From positions 3,472,001 through 3,536,000 of the forward strand of contig NZ_AP021972.1 of the NCBI RefSeq assembly GCF_014168815.1: 64,000 bases of DNA, read 5' to 3'. The position numbers were made by a program, and so were the translations under genes. Each line of letters opens with the position of its first letter. Positions within the stretch are counted from its first letter, which is position 1. The notes below the pieces were generated by a model. The model did not search any database, had not been told where the DNA came from, and saw nothing but the letters and a program-made list of their open reading frames with translations. The DNA comes from Klebsiella sp. WP3-W18-ESBL-02. Its GTDB lineage: Bacteria; Pseudomonadota; Gammaproteobacteria; Enterobacterales; Enterobacteriaceae. Positions 50,236 through 59,224 of the stretch are shown here, in pieces.

Positions 50236-52869
50236 TCAGCCAGGCTTAACGCTAAAAGTACGCGACTGACATGGATGGAAGATGCCGGCGATGACCTTTG
50301 TGGCATCCTGATCCGGGTACGGGATTTCATCCATTCCCGTTTCCCGGCACGCCGCCACGCCTTGGCTGAATGACACAGCGGCCTCACTACACTGGCTGTC
50401 GGACGGATTGAACAAACGTAAAATAATCTCATCGCGATCCTCGGCCTTTTTTAGCGCACTGAGCTGGCAGCCTACCGGCGACATGCTGAGCAGACTGTAG
50501 CTTTCGGGCACAATCGCCCCGCTTTTATTCAGCTTCATCGCATCCCACGGAATTTTGTTATAGCACTGAATGGGGGTCAGCCAGGATCTTGCCTGCTGAG
50601 CCAGGCCGATATTCAGCGGCGTCCCGCTATAGCTGAACAGGCTAAACCGCCCATGAAGCGGGCCACGCATCTGCGAATCAGGCACCGGCAGTTTAATTCC
50701 CGAGGGACGACCAGGGCGTAGAAGCAGATCTTCTTTACCCAATACCCCTACGCCACGAAGCAGCGTCAGGGCGAAGGTTTTTTTCTCCTCGCCGAGTACT
50801 TCAAACTCGCGTAGCCCCTCGCTAAAAACGGCTAGCCCGTTACGCCCTTCCTGAAGAGCGGCATAGTTGAGTAAATTCCATACCGGGATCGGCGCTTCCT
50901 TCCACCCCTCTTCTTGCCAGTAAGCCATTGCCTCATCGCGAACCGGGCGCATTATTGAGCCAAACTGCGTATCGGCCAGCACTTCCCGCGTGTGAAAAGG
51001 CGTCGGAATCAGCACCCGAACGCGGTGATCGTCAGCCTGATTATCCAGCCTGACCTCCACGTCAATACGCCGACTATTGTGGCTGAGGGTCACCTCCACT
51101 TCGATGCCAAGCTCACCGTTACGCTGGCGCGCCGCACGCGCGTTAAGATTTGCTGGCACCGCCATCTGATAACGAATAATCACCCGACTTTGCCAGGCCT
51201 CGTGGATGACCTCGTAGTCAAAAGGCGTTTGCACGCTCGTCAGCACCCACTCCTCTCGCGGAGGCGAATAGTCATATTCATCACCATCGTCACCGCCGTC
51301 TTCGATTTCCAGCACCCGGTCATAAACGATTCCGCTGTCTTTATCACGCAGTCGTAGCGTTCCGTCGCTATTCATCTCAATTTGCCAGAAGGCGTTTTCC
51401 AGCAGCGATGTCGCCGCGGGTGAAGGCTTCACCAGGCTTCCCGCGACGTGCGGCTCAACGTACAGCGTGCGGTAGCCCATCGACGGCAGGATTTGGTGAA
51501 GCTGAATATCAAACTCCATAAAGGGCTCGTAATTCCCGTAGTGCACAATTTGCCGGTCAATAAGCCCGGGATCGATCTCCCTCGCCTGGCGAATAAAATA
51601 GGGAATGTCATGACCTTTGCCGTCAACCAGGCGGAACTGGCTGGCCCGCAGGCGAATCGTGGTGTTGATCGTCTCTTCGCGCGGCCACGGCATCAGGTTA
51701 AACATCACCAGTTTATCTTCTGCGCTGTGCGCCATGTTGTCGGCAATCTTGCGCATATAAAAACGAATCAGGTTATCCGCCATGTCTTCGGCCAGTACAA
51801 AACGCGAGACAATCTCCTGATGGACTTTGTCGCTACAGCAGCAGCCAATGCTGTCATGGGCGTGGTTTTTTAAAATTTCTTTCCACATTTTCTCGAGCAG
51901 GCCATGGTGATATTCAAAGCCCAGGCTCCAGGCCAGCGTGGCTAGCGGTTCCAGAATATTGACGATTTTATTCTCAATGCGCGCATGGGCGATTTTGATA
52001 TCCATACGCGTAGAGCCAATAGTCCGGTGAACGCGCATGTATTTGCCGTCGATAAACTCGCCCTGTAGGGTCGCCAACACGTCGCGGTGCGCTTCAATGC
52101 GCTCAAAGACATCTTCAAAACGACTCATGACAAACTGCCGCTGCGGATAAATATCGCGCAGCTTCTCCATCACGGCGAAGATATTTTGTTGCAGTGGCAT
52201 CTGGTCGTGGCCGTTAGGCAGCAGGATCTCTTGAGTGACCGAGGCTTTTTCCAGCACATCAAAGTAACCATCAAGCCGTTTACGCAGCCCGGCTTCGTCC
52301 TCCGGTAAGTACTTACCAATCGCGTAGCCCAACGGCAGTACCTGGGTGACCACTTCACTTCCGTCCCGGCTTTGCCATAAAAACTCCGTTTTATCGGTGC
52401 CATGGCGCTCAGAGCAGCCGCGCCAGAAGAGCGCGCGGGTCAGACCAAAGCCGTTATAAATATGCGGTAGCTGCCCGGACATACCGAACGAATCCGGAAG
52501 GTAGCCAATCTTCATCGGTTCGCCAAACGCCATACAGTCACGAATGCCGTACATCAGATTACGCACGATAGATTCACCAGAGACAAGGGTGGTGTCGGTT
52601 TGCGTATACCAGGGTCCAATGATCAATTTACCGGCCTGTACCAGCGATTTCACGCGTTCGCGATTTTCCGGCTTCACGGCGAAGTAGTCTTCAAGTATGG
52701 CCGTTTGCCCGTCCAGCACGTAGTACTTGTAATCAGCGTCCTGTTCAAGGCGGGAGAGGATCTCTTCCATATTGTTGATGAGTAAAATACGTGACTCTTC
52801 GGTAGTGAAATACCATTCACGGTCCCAGTGCATATGTGGCGTAATGTGAACGCGAGATACTGCTTTCAT
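50236..52869 (-). CDS. mngB: mannosylglycerate hydrolase (GH38 alpha-mannosidase)
   Basis: MngB splits 2-O-(6-phospho-alpha-D-mannosyl)-D-glycerate, delivered by MngA, into mannose-6-phosphate and glycerate. The 877-residue protein has exactly the E. coli length. The GH38 zinc motif HMHWDREW lies at about residues 13-20, the middle metal/nucleophile region in YLPDSFGMSGQLP, and a further motif in NHAHDSIGCCCSD. It is transcribed with mngA, 24 bases downstream. Confidence 0.95.
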   Translation of the reverse strand: MKAVSRVHITPHMHWDREWYFTTEESRILLINNMEEILSRLEQDADYKYYVLDGQTAILEDYFAVKPENRERVKSLVQAGKLIIGPWYTQTDTTLVSGESIVRNLMYGIRDCMAFGEPMKIGYLPDSFGMSGQLPHIYNGFGLTRALFWRGCSERHGTDKTEFLWQSRDGSEVVTQVLPLGYAIGKYLPEDEAGLRKRLDGYFDVLEKASVTQEILLPNGHDQMPLQQNIFAVMEKLRDIYPQRQFVMSRFEDVFERIEAHRDVLATLQGEFIDGKYMRVHRTIGSTRMDIKIAHARIENKIVNILEPLATLAWSLGFEYHHGLLEKMWKEILKNHAHDSIGCCCSDKVHQEIVSRFVLAEDMADNLIRFYMRKIADNMAHSAEDKLVMFNLMPWPREETINTTIRLRASQFRLVDGKGHDIPYFIRQAREIDPGLIDRQIVHYGNYEPFMEFDIQLHQILPSMGYRTLYVEPHVAGSLVKPSPAATSLLENAFWQIEMNSDGTLRLRDKDSGIVYDRVLEIEDGGDDGDEYDYSPPREEWVLTSVQTPFDYEVIHEAWQSRVIIRYQMAVPANLNARAARQRNGELGIEVEVTLSHNSRRIDVEVRLDNQADDHRVRVLIPTPFHTREVLADTQFGSIMRPVRDEAMAYWQEEGWKEAPIPVWNLLNYAALQEGRNGLAVFSEGLREFEVLGEEKKTFALTLLRGVGVLGKEDLLLRPGRPSGIKLPVPDSQMRGPLHGRFSLFSYSGTPLNIGLAQQARSWLTPIQCYNKIPWDAMKLNKSGAIVPESYSLLSMSPVGCQLSALKKAEDRDEIILRLFNPSDSQCSEAAVSFSQGVAACRETGMDEIPYPDQDATKVIAGIFHPCQSRTFSVKPG

Positions 52870-52893
52870 CTTCGTTTCCTGTTAAGTAAGTGC

Positions 52894-54810
52894 TTACGGC
52901 ATCACGCTATCGGTGGTGTATTTTCCCTGCTTTACCGCCTGACGACGCCAGAGCAACAGCACCATGGTCGAGATAAACGTCCCAACCAGCGCGGCGCCAA
53001 ACCAGCCCGCCGCCGCAGTAAAAGCGCCGATTCCGGCATGCTGAAGTAAAAAGAGAGAGAAAATCCCCGCGCCCGGCGTGGAAAGACCGATCCCCATCGC
53101 GCCGACAATCGCGCCGGTCGCCATCGACCCCAGGACAAAAGAACCAATCACGCGTAGCGGATCTTCAATAGCCATCGGAATCGCCCCTTCGGTAATTCCG
53201 GCCAGACCGAGCAGCCAGGTCGATTTACCGGTTTCGATCTCAAACTGTTTAAACAGATGCGGTGCCAGCAGGGTGGACGCCGTCACGCTGAAGGCCGAAA
53301 CCATTTTGACTGAAGCAAAAATGGCGTACGGTCCATATACGCCGTTGGCCATAGCCCCCAGGCAGAAGGCATAAGCCGCTTTGTTTACTGGACCACCGAG
53401 ATCGAACGAGCACATAAAACCGAGGATCATGCCCAGCAGCAGAGCATTGGCACCGGATAACCCGTTCAGCCACGCGGTGAGGCTATTGTTAATCCATGCC
53501 ACGGGTTCACCAATCACGAACAGCATCAGGCTGCCCGCCGCCAGCGTGCCGATAACCGGATAAAGGTAGAACGTCAGAAAACCGTTAAAACGCGCGCTCA
53601 GGCGGATATGGTTTTTGACCCAGCGCATCAGGTAACCCGCGATCAGCCCCCCGGCGACGGCGCCCAGAAAACCGGCGCCAATCATATTGGCCGCCAGCCC
53701 GGCGGCAAAGCCGGGTGCCAGCGCCGGTTTATCGGCCAACGAGTAAGCCGTATAGGCAGCCAGCACGGGCACCATCAGCGTTCCCAACATGCCACCACCC
53801 AGCTTGCGGTACATCCACAGCCAGGAGTTCTCCAAATCAAAAAGGTGCTGCAGGCCAAAAATCTGCGCCAGCAGTACCGCCACCGCCAGCACGGTCCCAC
53901 CGGCGACAATCAGCGGAACAGCAAATGAAATGCCGCTCAGCAATGCCTGTTTGAGCTCGGTTTTCACGCTTTTTTTCTGCTCCAACTGCGGCTGGGCGTG
54001 CCTCTCCCCTTTCAGGGGCTCCAGCGCCAACGCGCGTTCAATCAGCGCCTCGGCGTGGCGCAGCGGTTCCGCAACCGGAACGGAAAGAGACGGCAGACCG
54101 CGAAAGCGCTCGCTCTCCTTAATGGCCACTTCTGCCGCGAAAATACAGGCCCGGGCATCGTTGAGCTGTTGCGCGGTGAGGCGGCCTTCAATACCGTTGG
54201 CTCCCTGCTTTTCCACCACCACATTGACGCCCATGCGCCGCCCGGCTTTCTCCAGATACTCTGCCGCCATATAGGTGTGCGCAATGCCCGCCGGGCAAGC
54301 GGTCACGCAGACGATGGTGGGCGCCTCGGCGTCCAGTTCAATCGCCGCCTTCTCTGGCTGAGCCGCCAGCGCTGCCAGCAGCGCTTCGGCGCTGTCGGCA
54401 GCCATCACGCGGCGCCGCACGTCGTCATCGGCGAGCCGGGTGGTGAGTTCCGTCAGGATCTGAATATGGGTGGATCCCGCTTGCGCTGGCGGGATGGCCA
54501 GCAGAAAAATCAGCTCGACCGGTTCAGGGCCATCTACCCCGTCCCATGCCAGCGGTTTGCTCAGCGTGGCGACCGCAAATGCCGCCTCTTTTACCGCCGC
54601 CGTTTTGCCGTGCGGCACCGCCAGACCTTCGCCAAGTGCCGTTGGCCCCTGCGATTCCCGGTGAAACACTTCCGCCAGATAGGCATCGATATCGGTAATG
54701 TTGCCCAGTTCAGCCAGCCGCTGTGCCAGCTGGCGAATCGCGTCATCGCGATCGGTAAAACATGCCTGTAAACAGACAGCACGAGGGTGAGACAGGGTCG
54801 TCAGGTTCAT
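52894..54810 (-). CDS. mngA: PTS 2-O-alpha-mannosyl-D-glycerate EIIABC
   Basis: MngA imports and phosphorylates the compatible solute mannosylglycerate. I choose MNLTTLSHPRAV at 54810, with GAGGAT before it, giving 638 residues. The longer frame up to 54861 has no ribosome site. Domains in order are fructose-type IIA (phospho-His in AVPHGKTAAV, about residue 66), IIB (phospho-Cys in CVTACPAGIAHTYMAAE, about 175) and IIC with FNGFLTFYLYPV and GPVNKAAYAFCLG. It is divergent from mngR. Confidence 0.94.
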   Translation of the reverse strand: MNLTTLSHPRAVCLQACFTDRDDAIRQLAQRLAELGNITDIDAYLAEVFHRESQGPTALGEGLAVPHGKTAAVKEAAFAVATLSKPLAWDGVDGPEPVELIFLLAIPPAQAGSTHIQILTELTTRLADDDVRRRVMAADSAEALLAALAAQPEKAAIELDAEAPTIVCVTACPAGIAHTYMAAEYLEKAGRRMGVNVVVEKQGANGIEGRLTAQQLNDARACIFAAEVAIKESERFRGLPSLSVPVAEPLRHAEALIERALALEPLKGERHAQPQLEQKKSVKTELKQALLSGISFAVPLIVAGGTVLAVAVLLAQIFGLQHLFDLENSWLWMYRKLGGGMLGTLMVPVLAAYTAYSLADKPALAPGFAAGLAANMIGAGFLGAVAGGLIAGYLMRWVKNHIRLSARFNGFLTFYLYPVIGTLAAGSLMLFVIGEPVAWINNSLTAWLNGLSGANALLLGMILGFMCSFDLGGPVNKAAYAFCLGAMANGVYGPYAIFASVKMVSAFSVTASTLLAPHLFKQFEIETGKSTWLLGLAGITEGAIPMAIEDPLRVIGSFVLGSMATGAIVGAMGIGLSTPGAGIFSLFLLQHAGIGAFTAAAGWFGAALVGTFISTMVLLLWRRQAVKQGKYTTDSVMP

Positions 54811-54900
54811 GATGATCCTCAGAGGATTGTCGTTATGTTGTGCGGCGATTGTGGCAGACAAAATAATACATTTAAGTGATCAATTTCACTAATAGCCAAT

Positions 54901-54921
54901 AATTTGTATTTAATTTGTATT
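54901..54921. promoter_or_regulatory. direct repeat in the mngA-mngR promoter region
   Basis: AATTTGTATT occurs at 54901-54910 and again at 54912-54921. The copies are 11 bases apart, about one helical turn. Lying between the divergent mngA and mngR starts, it is a candidate MngR operator. Confidence 0.45.
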
Positions 54922-54993
54922 GTTTACTATTATTGAGATGTCGGCATAATCAGCTAAAAAGGTCTTAACCAATTCATACAAAAGCGAAAAGCG

Positions 54994-55710
54994 ATGAGTA
55001 AAAAACCGATGTATCGCCAGATTGCCGACGCACTGCGGGGGCAAATTACGCGCGGTGAGCTAAAACCGGGCGACGCGTTGCCAACCGAATCAGCGTTACA
55101 GGCAGCTTTTCAGGTCAGCCGTGTGACCGTCAGACAGGCGCTCAAGCTGCTTACCGAGCAGGAAATTATTGAAAGCATTCAGGGAAGCGGCTCCTATGTA
55201 AAAGAAGAGCGCGTCAACTACGATATCTACCAGCTCACCAGCTTTTACGAGAAGCTCGCCGACCGACACATCGAAACCCACAGCGAAGTGAAAGTGTTTG
55301 AAGTCATCGCGGCCGGTGAAGCATTGGCCGAGCAGCTGCAGCTGGCCGCCGACGATAAGGTCTGGCACGTTAAGCGCGTGCGGTTTATCAAGCAAAAGGC
55401 GGTCACCCTTGAAGAAACGTGGATGCCACTCGCCCTTTTCCCCGACCTGACCTGGGAAGTGATGGAGAATTCTAAATATCACTTTATTGAAGCGATCAAA
55501 AAAATGGTTATCGATCGTAGCGAACAGGAACTTATCCCAGTGATCCCCAACGAAGAAACGGTGGCTATGCTGGGAATTATGCCGGGCAAACCGGTGCTGG
55601 AAAAAGTATCGCGCGGCTTTTTGCAGGATGGGCGAATCTTTGAATATAGCCGCAATACCTTTAAGAGCGACGACTATAAATTTACGCTGGTCGCCAGACG
55701 GCGCCATTAA
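54994..55710 (+). CDS. mngR: mannosylglycerate operon repressor (GntR/UTRA)
   Basis: MngR (also described as FarR) represses mngAB. The 238-residue protein has the GntR winged helix (PMYRQIADALRGQITRGELKPGDALPTESALQ ... VSRVTVRQALKLL, about residues 5-55). A UTRA effector domain follows (about 90-235, with VTLEETWMPLALFPDL). It is divergent from mngA, as in E. coli. Confidence 0.95.
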   Translation: MSKKPMYRQIADALRGQITRGELKPGDALPTESALQAAFQVSRVTVRQALKLLTEQEIIESIQGSGSYVKEERVNYDIYQLTSFYEKLADRHIETHSEVKVFEVIAAGEALAEQLQLAADDKVWHVKRVRFIKQKAVTLEETWMPLALFPDLTWEVMENSKYHFIEAIKKMVIDRSEQELIPVIPNEETVAMLGIMPGKPVLEKVSRGFLQDGRIFEYSRNTFKSDDYKFTLVARRRH

Positions 55711-55732
55711 AAAAGGCCGCCCAGGGGCGGCC
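55709..55732 (-). terminator. terminator of the sdh-suc operon
   Basis: On the minus strand GGCCGCC and GGCGGCC pair around CCTG and are followed by six T residues that run into the mngR stop codon. It is placed to end the long leftward transcript after sucD. Confidence 0.88.
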
Positions 55733-55808
55733 AACCATGTCGAAACCAGACATATAAGGCTCCCTACTTCCTGTATGCGTCAGGAATTCGCGTAGGGAGC
55801 AGAGAGGA
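55733..55808 (-). ncRNA. sucD 3' UTR, candidate SdhX-type small RNA
   Basis: Together with the terminator at 55709-55732, this stretch forms a structured 3' UTR of about 100 bases. A stem GCTCCCTAC/GTAGGGAGC encloses 55768-55791. In E. coli and Salmonella the 3' UTR of the sdh-suc mRNA is processed to the Hfq-dependent small RNA SdhX, which targets ackA among others. The location is identical here. I have not matched the seed sequence, so homology is inferred from position and structure. Confidence 0.5.
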
Positions 55809-56678
55809 TTACTTGATAATTGATTTCAGCGCTTCGCCGATATCGGCCAGGCTACGAACGGTTTTCACGCCCGCGGCTTCCAGCGCAGCGAATTTCTCGT
55901 CTGCCGTACCTTTACCGCCTGCGATGATGGCGCCAGCGTGGCCCATACGCTTGCCTTTCGGCGCGGTGACGCCCGCGATGTAACCGACAACCGGCTTGGT
56001 CACGTGATCTTTAATGTACGCAGCGGCTTCTTCTTCTGCGCTACCGCCGATCTCACCGATCATAACGATCGCTTCAGTCTGCGGATCTTCCTGGAACAGT
56101 TTCAGGATATCGATAAAGTTAGAACCCGGGATCGGGTCACCACCGATGCCCACACAGGTGGACTGGCCGAAACCGTAGTCGGTGGTCTGCTTAACCGCTT
56201 CATAAGTCAGCGTACCGGAACGGGAAACGATGCCCACTTTACCCGGCTTGTGAATGTGGCCCGGCATGATACCGATTTTACATTCGCCCGGGGTGATAAC
56301 GCCTGGGCAGTTCGGGCCAATCATACGCACGCCCGCTTCATCCAGCTTCACCTTCACGGTCAGCATATCCAGCGTAGGGATGCCTTCGGTGATGGTGATG
56401 ATCAGTTTGATGCCTGCATCGATCGCTTCCAGAATGGAGTCTTTGCAGAACGGTGCCGGAACGTAGATAACGGTAGCGGTCGCGCCCGTCGCTTCTACCG
56501 CTTCACGCACGGTGTTGAACACCGGCAGGCCCAAGTGCGTGGTGCCGCCTTTGCCTGGCGTTACGCCGCCAACCATCTGCGTACCGTAAGCAATCGCCTG
56601 TTCGGAGTGGAAAGTCCCCTGGCTACCGGTAAAGCCCTGACAGATAACCTTGGTATCTTTATTAATTAAAACTGACAT
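55809..56678 (-). CDS. sucD: succinyl-CoA synthetase alpha subunit
   Basis: SucD carries the phospho-histidine that links CoA-thioester cleavage to ATP (or GTP) formation in the TCA cycle. The 289-residue protein has the CoA-binding GFTGSQGTFHSEQAIAYGT near residue 16. The active-site His is in MGHAGAIIAGGKGTADEK (about H246). It overlaps the sucC stop by one base and ends the sdhCDAB-sucABCD operon. Confidence 0.97.
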   Translation of the reverse strand: MSVLINKDTKVICQGFTGSQGTFHSEQAIAYGTQMVGGVTPGKGGTTHLGLPVFNTVREAVEATGATATVIYVPAPFCKDSILEAIDAGIKLIITITEGIPTLDMLTVKVKLDEAGVRMIGPNCPGVITPGECKIGIMPGHIHKPGKVGIVSRSGTLTYEAVKQTTDYGFGQSTCVGIGGDPIPGSNFIDILKLFQEDPQTEAIVMIGEIGGSAEEEAAAYIKDHVTKPVVGYIAGVTAPKGKRMGHAGAIIAGGKGTADEKFAALEAAGVKTVRSLADIGEALKSIIK

Positions 56679-57844
56679 TATTTCCCCTCCACTGCGGCAA
56701 CAACCTGCTGAGCTGCATCCGTCAGACTTTTCGCTGCAATAATATTCAGGCCGCTATCAGCCAGTTTTTTCGCGCCGAGTTCGGCGTTGTTGCCTTCCAG
56801 ACGGACGACAACCGGGACGTTAACGCCCACTTCAGCTACCGCGCCGATGATACCGTCAGCGATCAGGTCGCAACGTACGATACCGCCGAAGATGTTAACC
56901 AGAACGGCTTTAACATTGTCATCAGAGAGGATGATTTTGAACGCTTCGGTCACGCGCTCTTTGGTTGCGCCGCCGCCAACGTCGAGGAAGTTAGCCGGTT
57001 CGCCGCCGTGCAGCTTAACGATGTCCATGGTGCCCATTGCCAGGCCCGCACCGTTAACCATGCAACCGATGTTGCCGTCGAGCGCAACGTAGTTCAGTTC
57101 CCACTGTGCAGCCTGCGCTTCACGCGGATCTTCCTGCGACTGATCGCGCATTTCACGCAGATCGGCCTGGCGGAACAGCGCGTTGCCATCAGCGCCCAGC
57201 TTGCCGTCGAGGCAGATCAGGTCACCCTGTTTGGTGACAACCAGCGGGTTGATTTCGATCAGCGCCAGGTCGCGCTCCAGGAAGATAGTCGCCAGACCCA
57301 TGAAGATCTTGGTGAACTGCTGAACCTGTTTACCTTCCAGACCCAGTTTGAACGCCAGTTCGCGACCCTGGTAAGGCATCGGGCCAGCCAGCGGATCGAG
57401 CGCCACTTTGTGGATCAGGTGCGGGGTTTCTTCCGCCACTTTTTCGATTTCCACGCCGCCTTCGGTAGAGGCCATAAAGACCACGCGACGGGAGCTACGA
57501 TCGACGACCGCGCCCAGGTACAGCTCTTTACCGATGTCGGTAGCCGCTTCAACCAGGATCTGGTTAACCGGCTGGCCGTGTGCGTCCGTCTGGTAAGTCA
57601 CCAGACGTTTGCCCAGCCAATGTTCAGCGAAAGCGCGGATGTCTTCTTTCGAGTTAACAACCTTCACACCGCCCGCTTTACCGCGGCCACCAGCGTGAAC
57701 CTGACATTTCACTACCCACGGGCCAGCGCCGATTTTTGAAGCGGCTTCTTCTGCTTCGCGCGGAGTAGTACAGGCATAACCCACCGGAGCCGGTAAGCCA
57801 TAGCGGGCAAAGAGTTGTTTTGCCTGATATTCATGTAAGTTCAT
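56678..57844 (-). CDS. sucC: succinyl-CoA synthetase beta subunit
   Basis: SucC (388 residues) is the ATP-grasp nucleotide-binding subunit that pairs with SucD. It begins MNLHEYQAKQLFARYGLPAPVGYA. The ATP-grasp lysine stretch VVKCQVHAGGRGKAGGVK lies at about residues 44-61. Conserved segments NGAGLAMGTMDIVKLHGGEPANFLDVGGGA (about 256-285) and VNIFGGIVRCD follow. Confidence 0.97.
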   Translation of the reverse strand: MNLHEYQAKQLFARYGLPAPVGYACTTPREAEEAASKIGAGPWVVKCQVHAGGRGKAGGVKVVNSKEDIRAFAEHWLGKRLVTYQTDAHGQPVNQILVEAATDIGKELYLGAVVDRSSRRVVFMASTEGGVEIEKVAEETPHLIHKVALDPLAGPMPYQGRELAFKLGLEGKQVQQFTKIFMGLATIFLERDLALIEINPLVVTKQGDLICLDGKLGADGNALFRQADLREMRDQSQEDPREAQAAQWELNYVALDGNIGCMVNGAGLAMGTMDIVKLHGGEPANFLDVGGGATKERVTEAFKIILSDDNVKAVLVNIFGGIVRCDLIADGIIGAVAEVGVNVPVVVRLEGNNAELGAKKLADSGLNIIAAKSLTDAAQQVVAAVEGK

Positions 57845-57884
57845 GTGTTCTATCCATCCTTCAGGTAATCATTATCTTAAACCT

Positions 57885-57969
57885 GTAGGCCTGATAAGAC
57901 GCGCGAGCGTCGCCATCAGGCATCGCATCAACGCCGGATGGCGGCGTAAACGCCTTATCCGGCCTACAG
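57885..57969. repeat. REP/BIME element between sucC and sucB
   Basis: Two opposed REP units are present: GTAGGCCTGATAAGACGCGC...GCCATCAGGC and GCCGGATGGCGGCGTAAACG...CCGGCCTAC. They lie between two genes of one operon, where such stem-loops can protect the upstream mRNA and change the ratio of gene products. Confidence 0.88.
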
Positions 57970-57990
57970 GGCAGGTGGTACTCTTATTGG

Positions 57991-59211
57991 CTACACGTCC
58001 AGCAGCAGACGGGTTGGATCTTCCAGCAACTCTTTAATGGCGACCAGGAAGCCCACAGACTCGCGCCCATCGATCAGACGGTGGTCATAGGACAGTGCCA
58101 GGTACATCATCGGCAGAATTTCCACTTTACCATCCACCGCCATCGGGCGGTCTTTAATGGCATGCATACCCAGAATCGCGCTCTGAGGCGGGTTGATGAT
58201 CGGGGTAGACATCAGGGAGCCGAATACGCCGCCGTTGGTAATAGTGAAGTTACCGCCGGTCAGATCTTCTACGGTCAGCTTGCCGTCACGGCCTTTAACC
58301 GCCAGCTCTTTGATGTTCTTTTCAATGTCAGCCATACCCAGTGCATCAACATCACGCAGGACCGGGGTCACCAGGCCGCGCGGCGTAGAAACCGCCATGC
58401 TCACATCGAAGTAGTTGTGATAAACCACGTCATCGCCGTCGATGGACGCGTTCACTTCCGGATAGCGTTTCAGCGCTTCCACTACGGCCTTCACGTAGAA
58501 GGACATAAAGCCCAGACGGATACCGTGACGTTTTTCAAACGCGTCACCGTACTGCTTACGCAGGTCCATGATTGGCTTCATGTTCACTTCGTTGAAGGTC
58601 GTCAGCATCGCGGTAGAGTTTTTCGCTTCCAGCAGACGCTCGGCCACGCGTTTACGCAGACGGGTCATCGGTACGCGTTTCTCAGAGCGACCAGCCAGCG
58701 GCGCAACCGGAGCGGCAGCAGCCGGTGCCGGCGCAGCAGCGGCTTTCGCCGGGGCTTTTGCCAGGTGCTTCTCGATGTCTTCACGAGTCAGACGGCCGCC
58801 GACGCCGGTGCCTTTAATGGCGCTGGCTTCGAGGTTGTGCTCAGCCAGCAGGCGACGGATCGCCGGGCTGAGCGCTTCGTTGTTCTGCTCTTCCAGAGAA
58901 GCCTGCTGGCGCTGAGCCGGCGTTGACTCTTTGCTGTCAGCTTTGGCGCTGGTTTCTTTACCCGCGCTGTTGCCTTCACGCAGGCGGCCCAGGATCTGAC
59001 GGGAAGTGACGGTGGTACCTTCATCTTCCAGAACGGCATCAAGGATGCCATCTGCCGACGCCGGTACTTCCAGTACCACTTTGTCAGTTTCGATTTCTAC
59101 CAGCACTTCATCACGCACAACCACATCGCCCGGTTTTTTATGCCAGGTGGCGACGGTGGCATCCGCTACGGATTCAGGCAGGTCGGGAACCAGAATATCT
59201 ACGCTACTCAT
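57991..59211 (-). CDS. sucB: 2-oxoglutarate dehydrogenase E2 (dihydrolipoamide succinyltransferase)
   Basis: SucB forms the 24-mer core of the 2-oxoglutarate dehydrogenase complex. The 406-residue protein has one lipoyl domain with the lipoylated Lys in EIETDKVVLEVPA (about K44). A peripheral-subunit-binding domain follows (about 113-150; SPAIRRLLAEHNLEASAIKGTGVGGRLTREDI), then an Ala/Pro linker. The catalytic domain carries LSYDHRLIDGRE (His about 376). It follows sucA by 13 bases. Confidence 0.97.
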   Translation of the reverse strand: MSSVDILVPDLPESVADATVATWHKKPGDVVVRDEVLVEIETDKVVLEVPASADGILDAVLEDEGTTVTSRQILGRLREGNSAGKETSAKADSKESTPAQRQQASLEEQNNEALSPAIRRLLAEHNLEASAIKGTGVGGRLTREDIEKHLAKAPAKAAAAPAPAAAAPVAPLAGRSEKRVPMTRLRKRVAERLLEAKNSTAMLTTFNEVNMKPIMDLRKQYGDAFEKRHGIRLGFMSFYVKAVVEALKRYPEVNASIDGDDVVYHNYFDVSMAVSTPRGLVTPVLRDVDALGMADIEKNIKELAVKGRDGKLTVEDLTGGNFTITNGGVFGSLMSTPIINPPQSAILGMHAIKDRPMAVDGKVEILPMMYLALSYDHRLIDGRESVGFLVAIKELLEDPTRLLLDV

Positions 59212-59224
59212 TATGTATCCTTAA

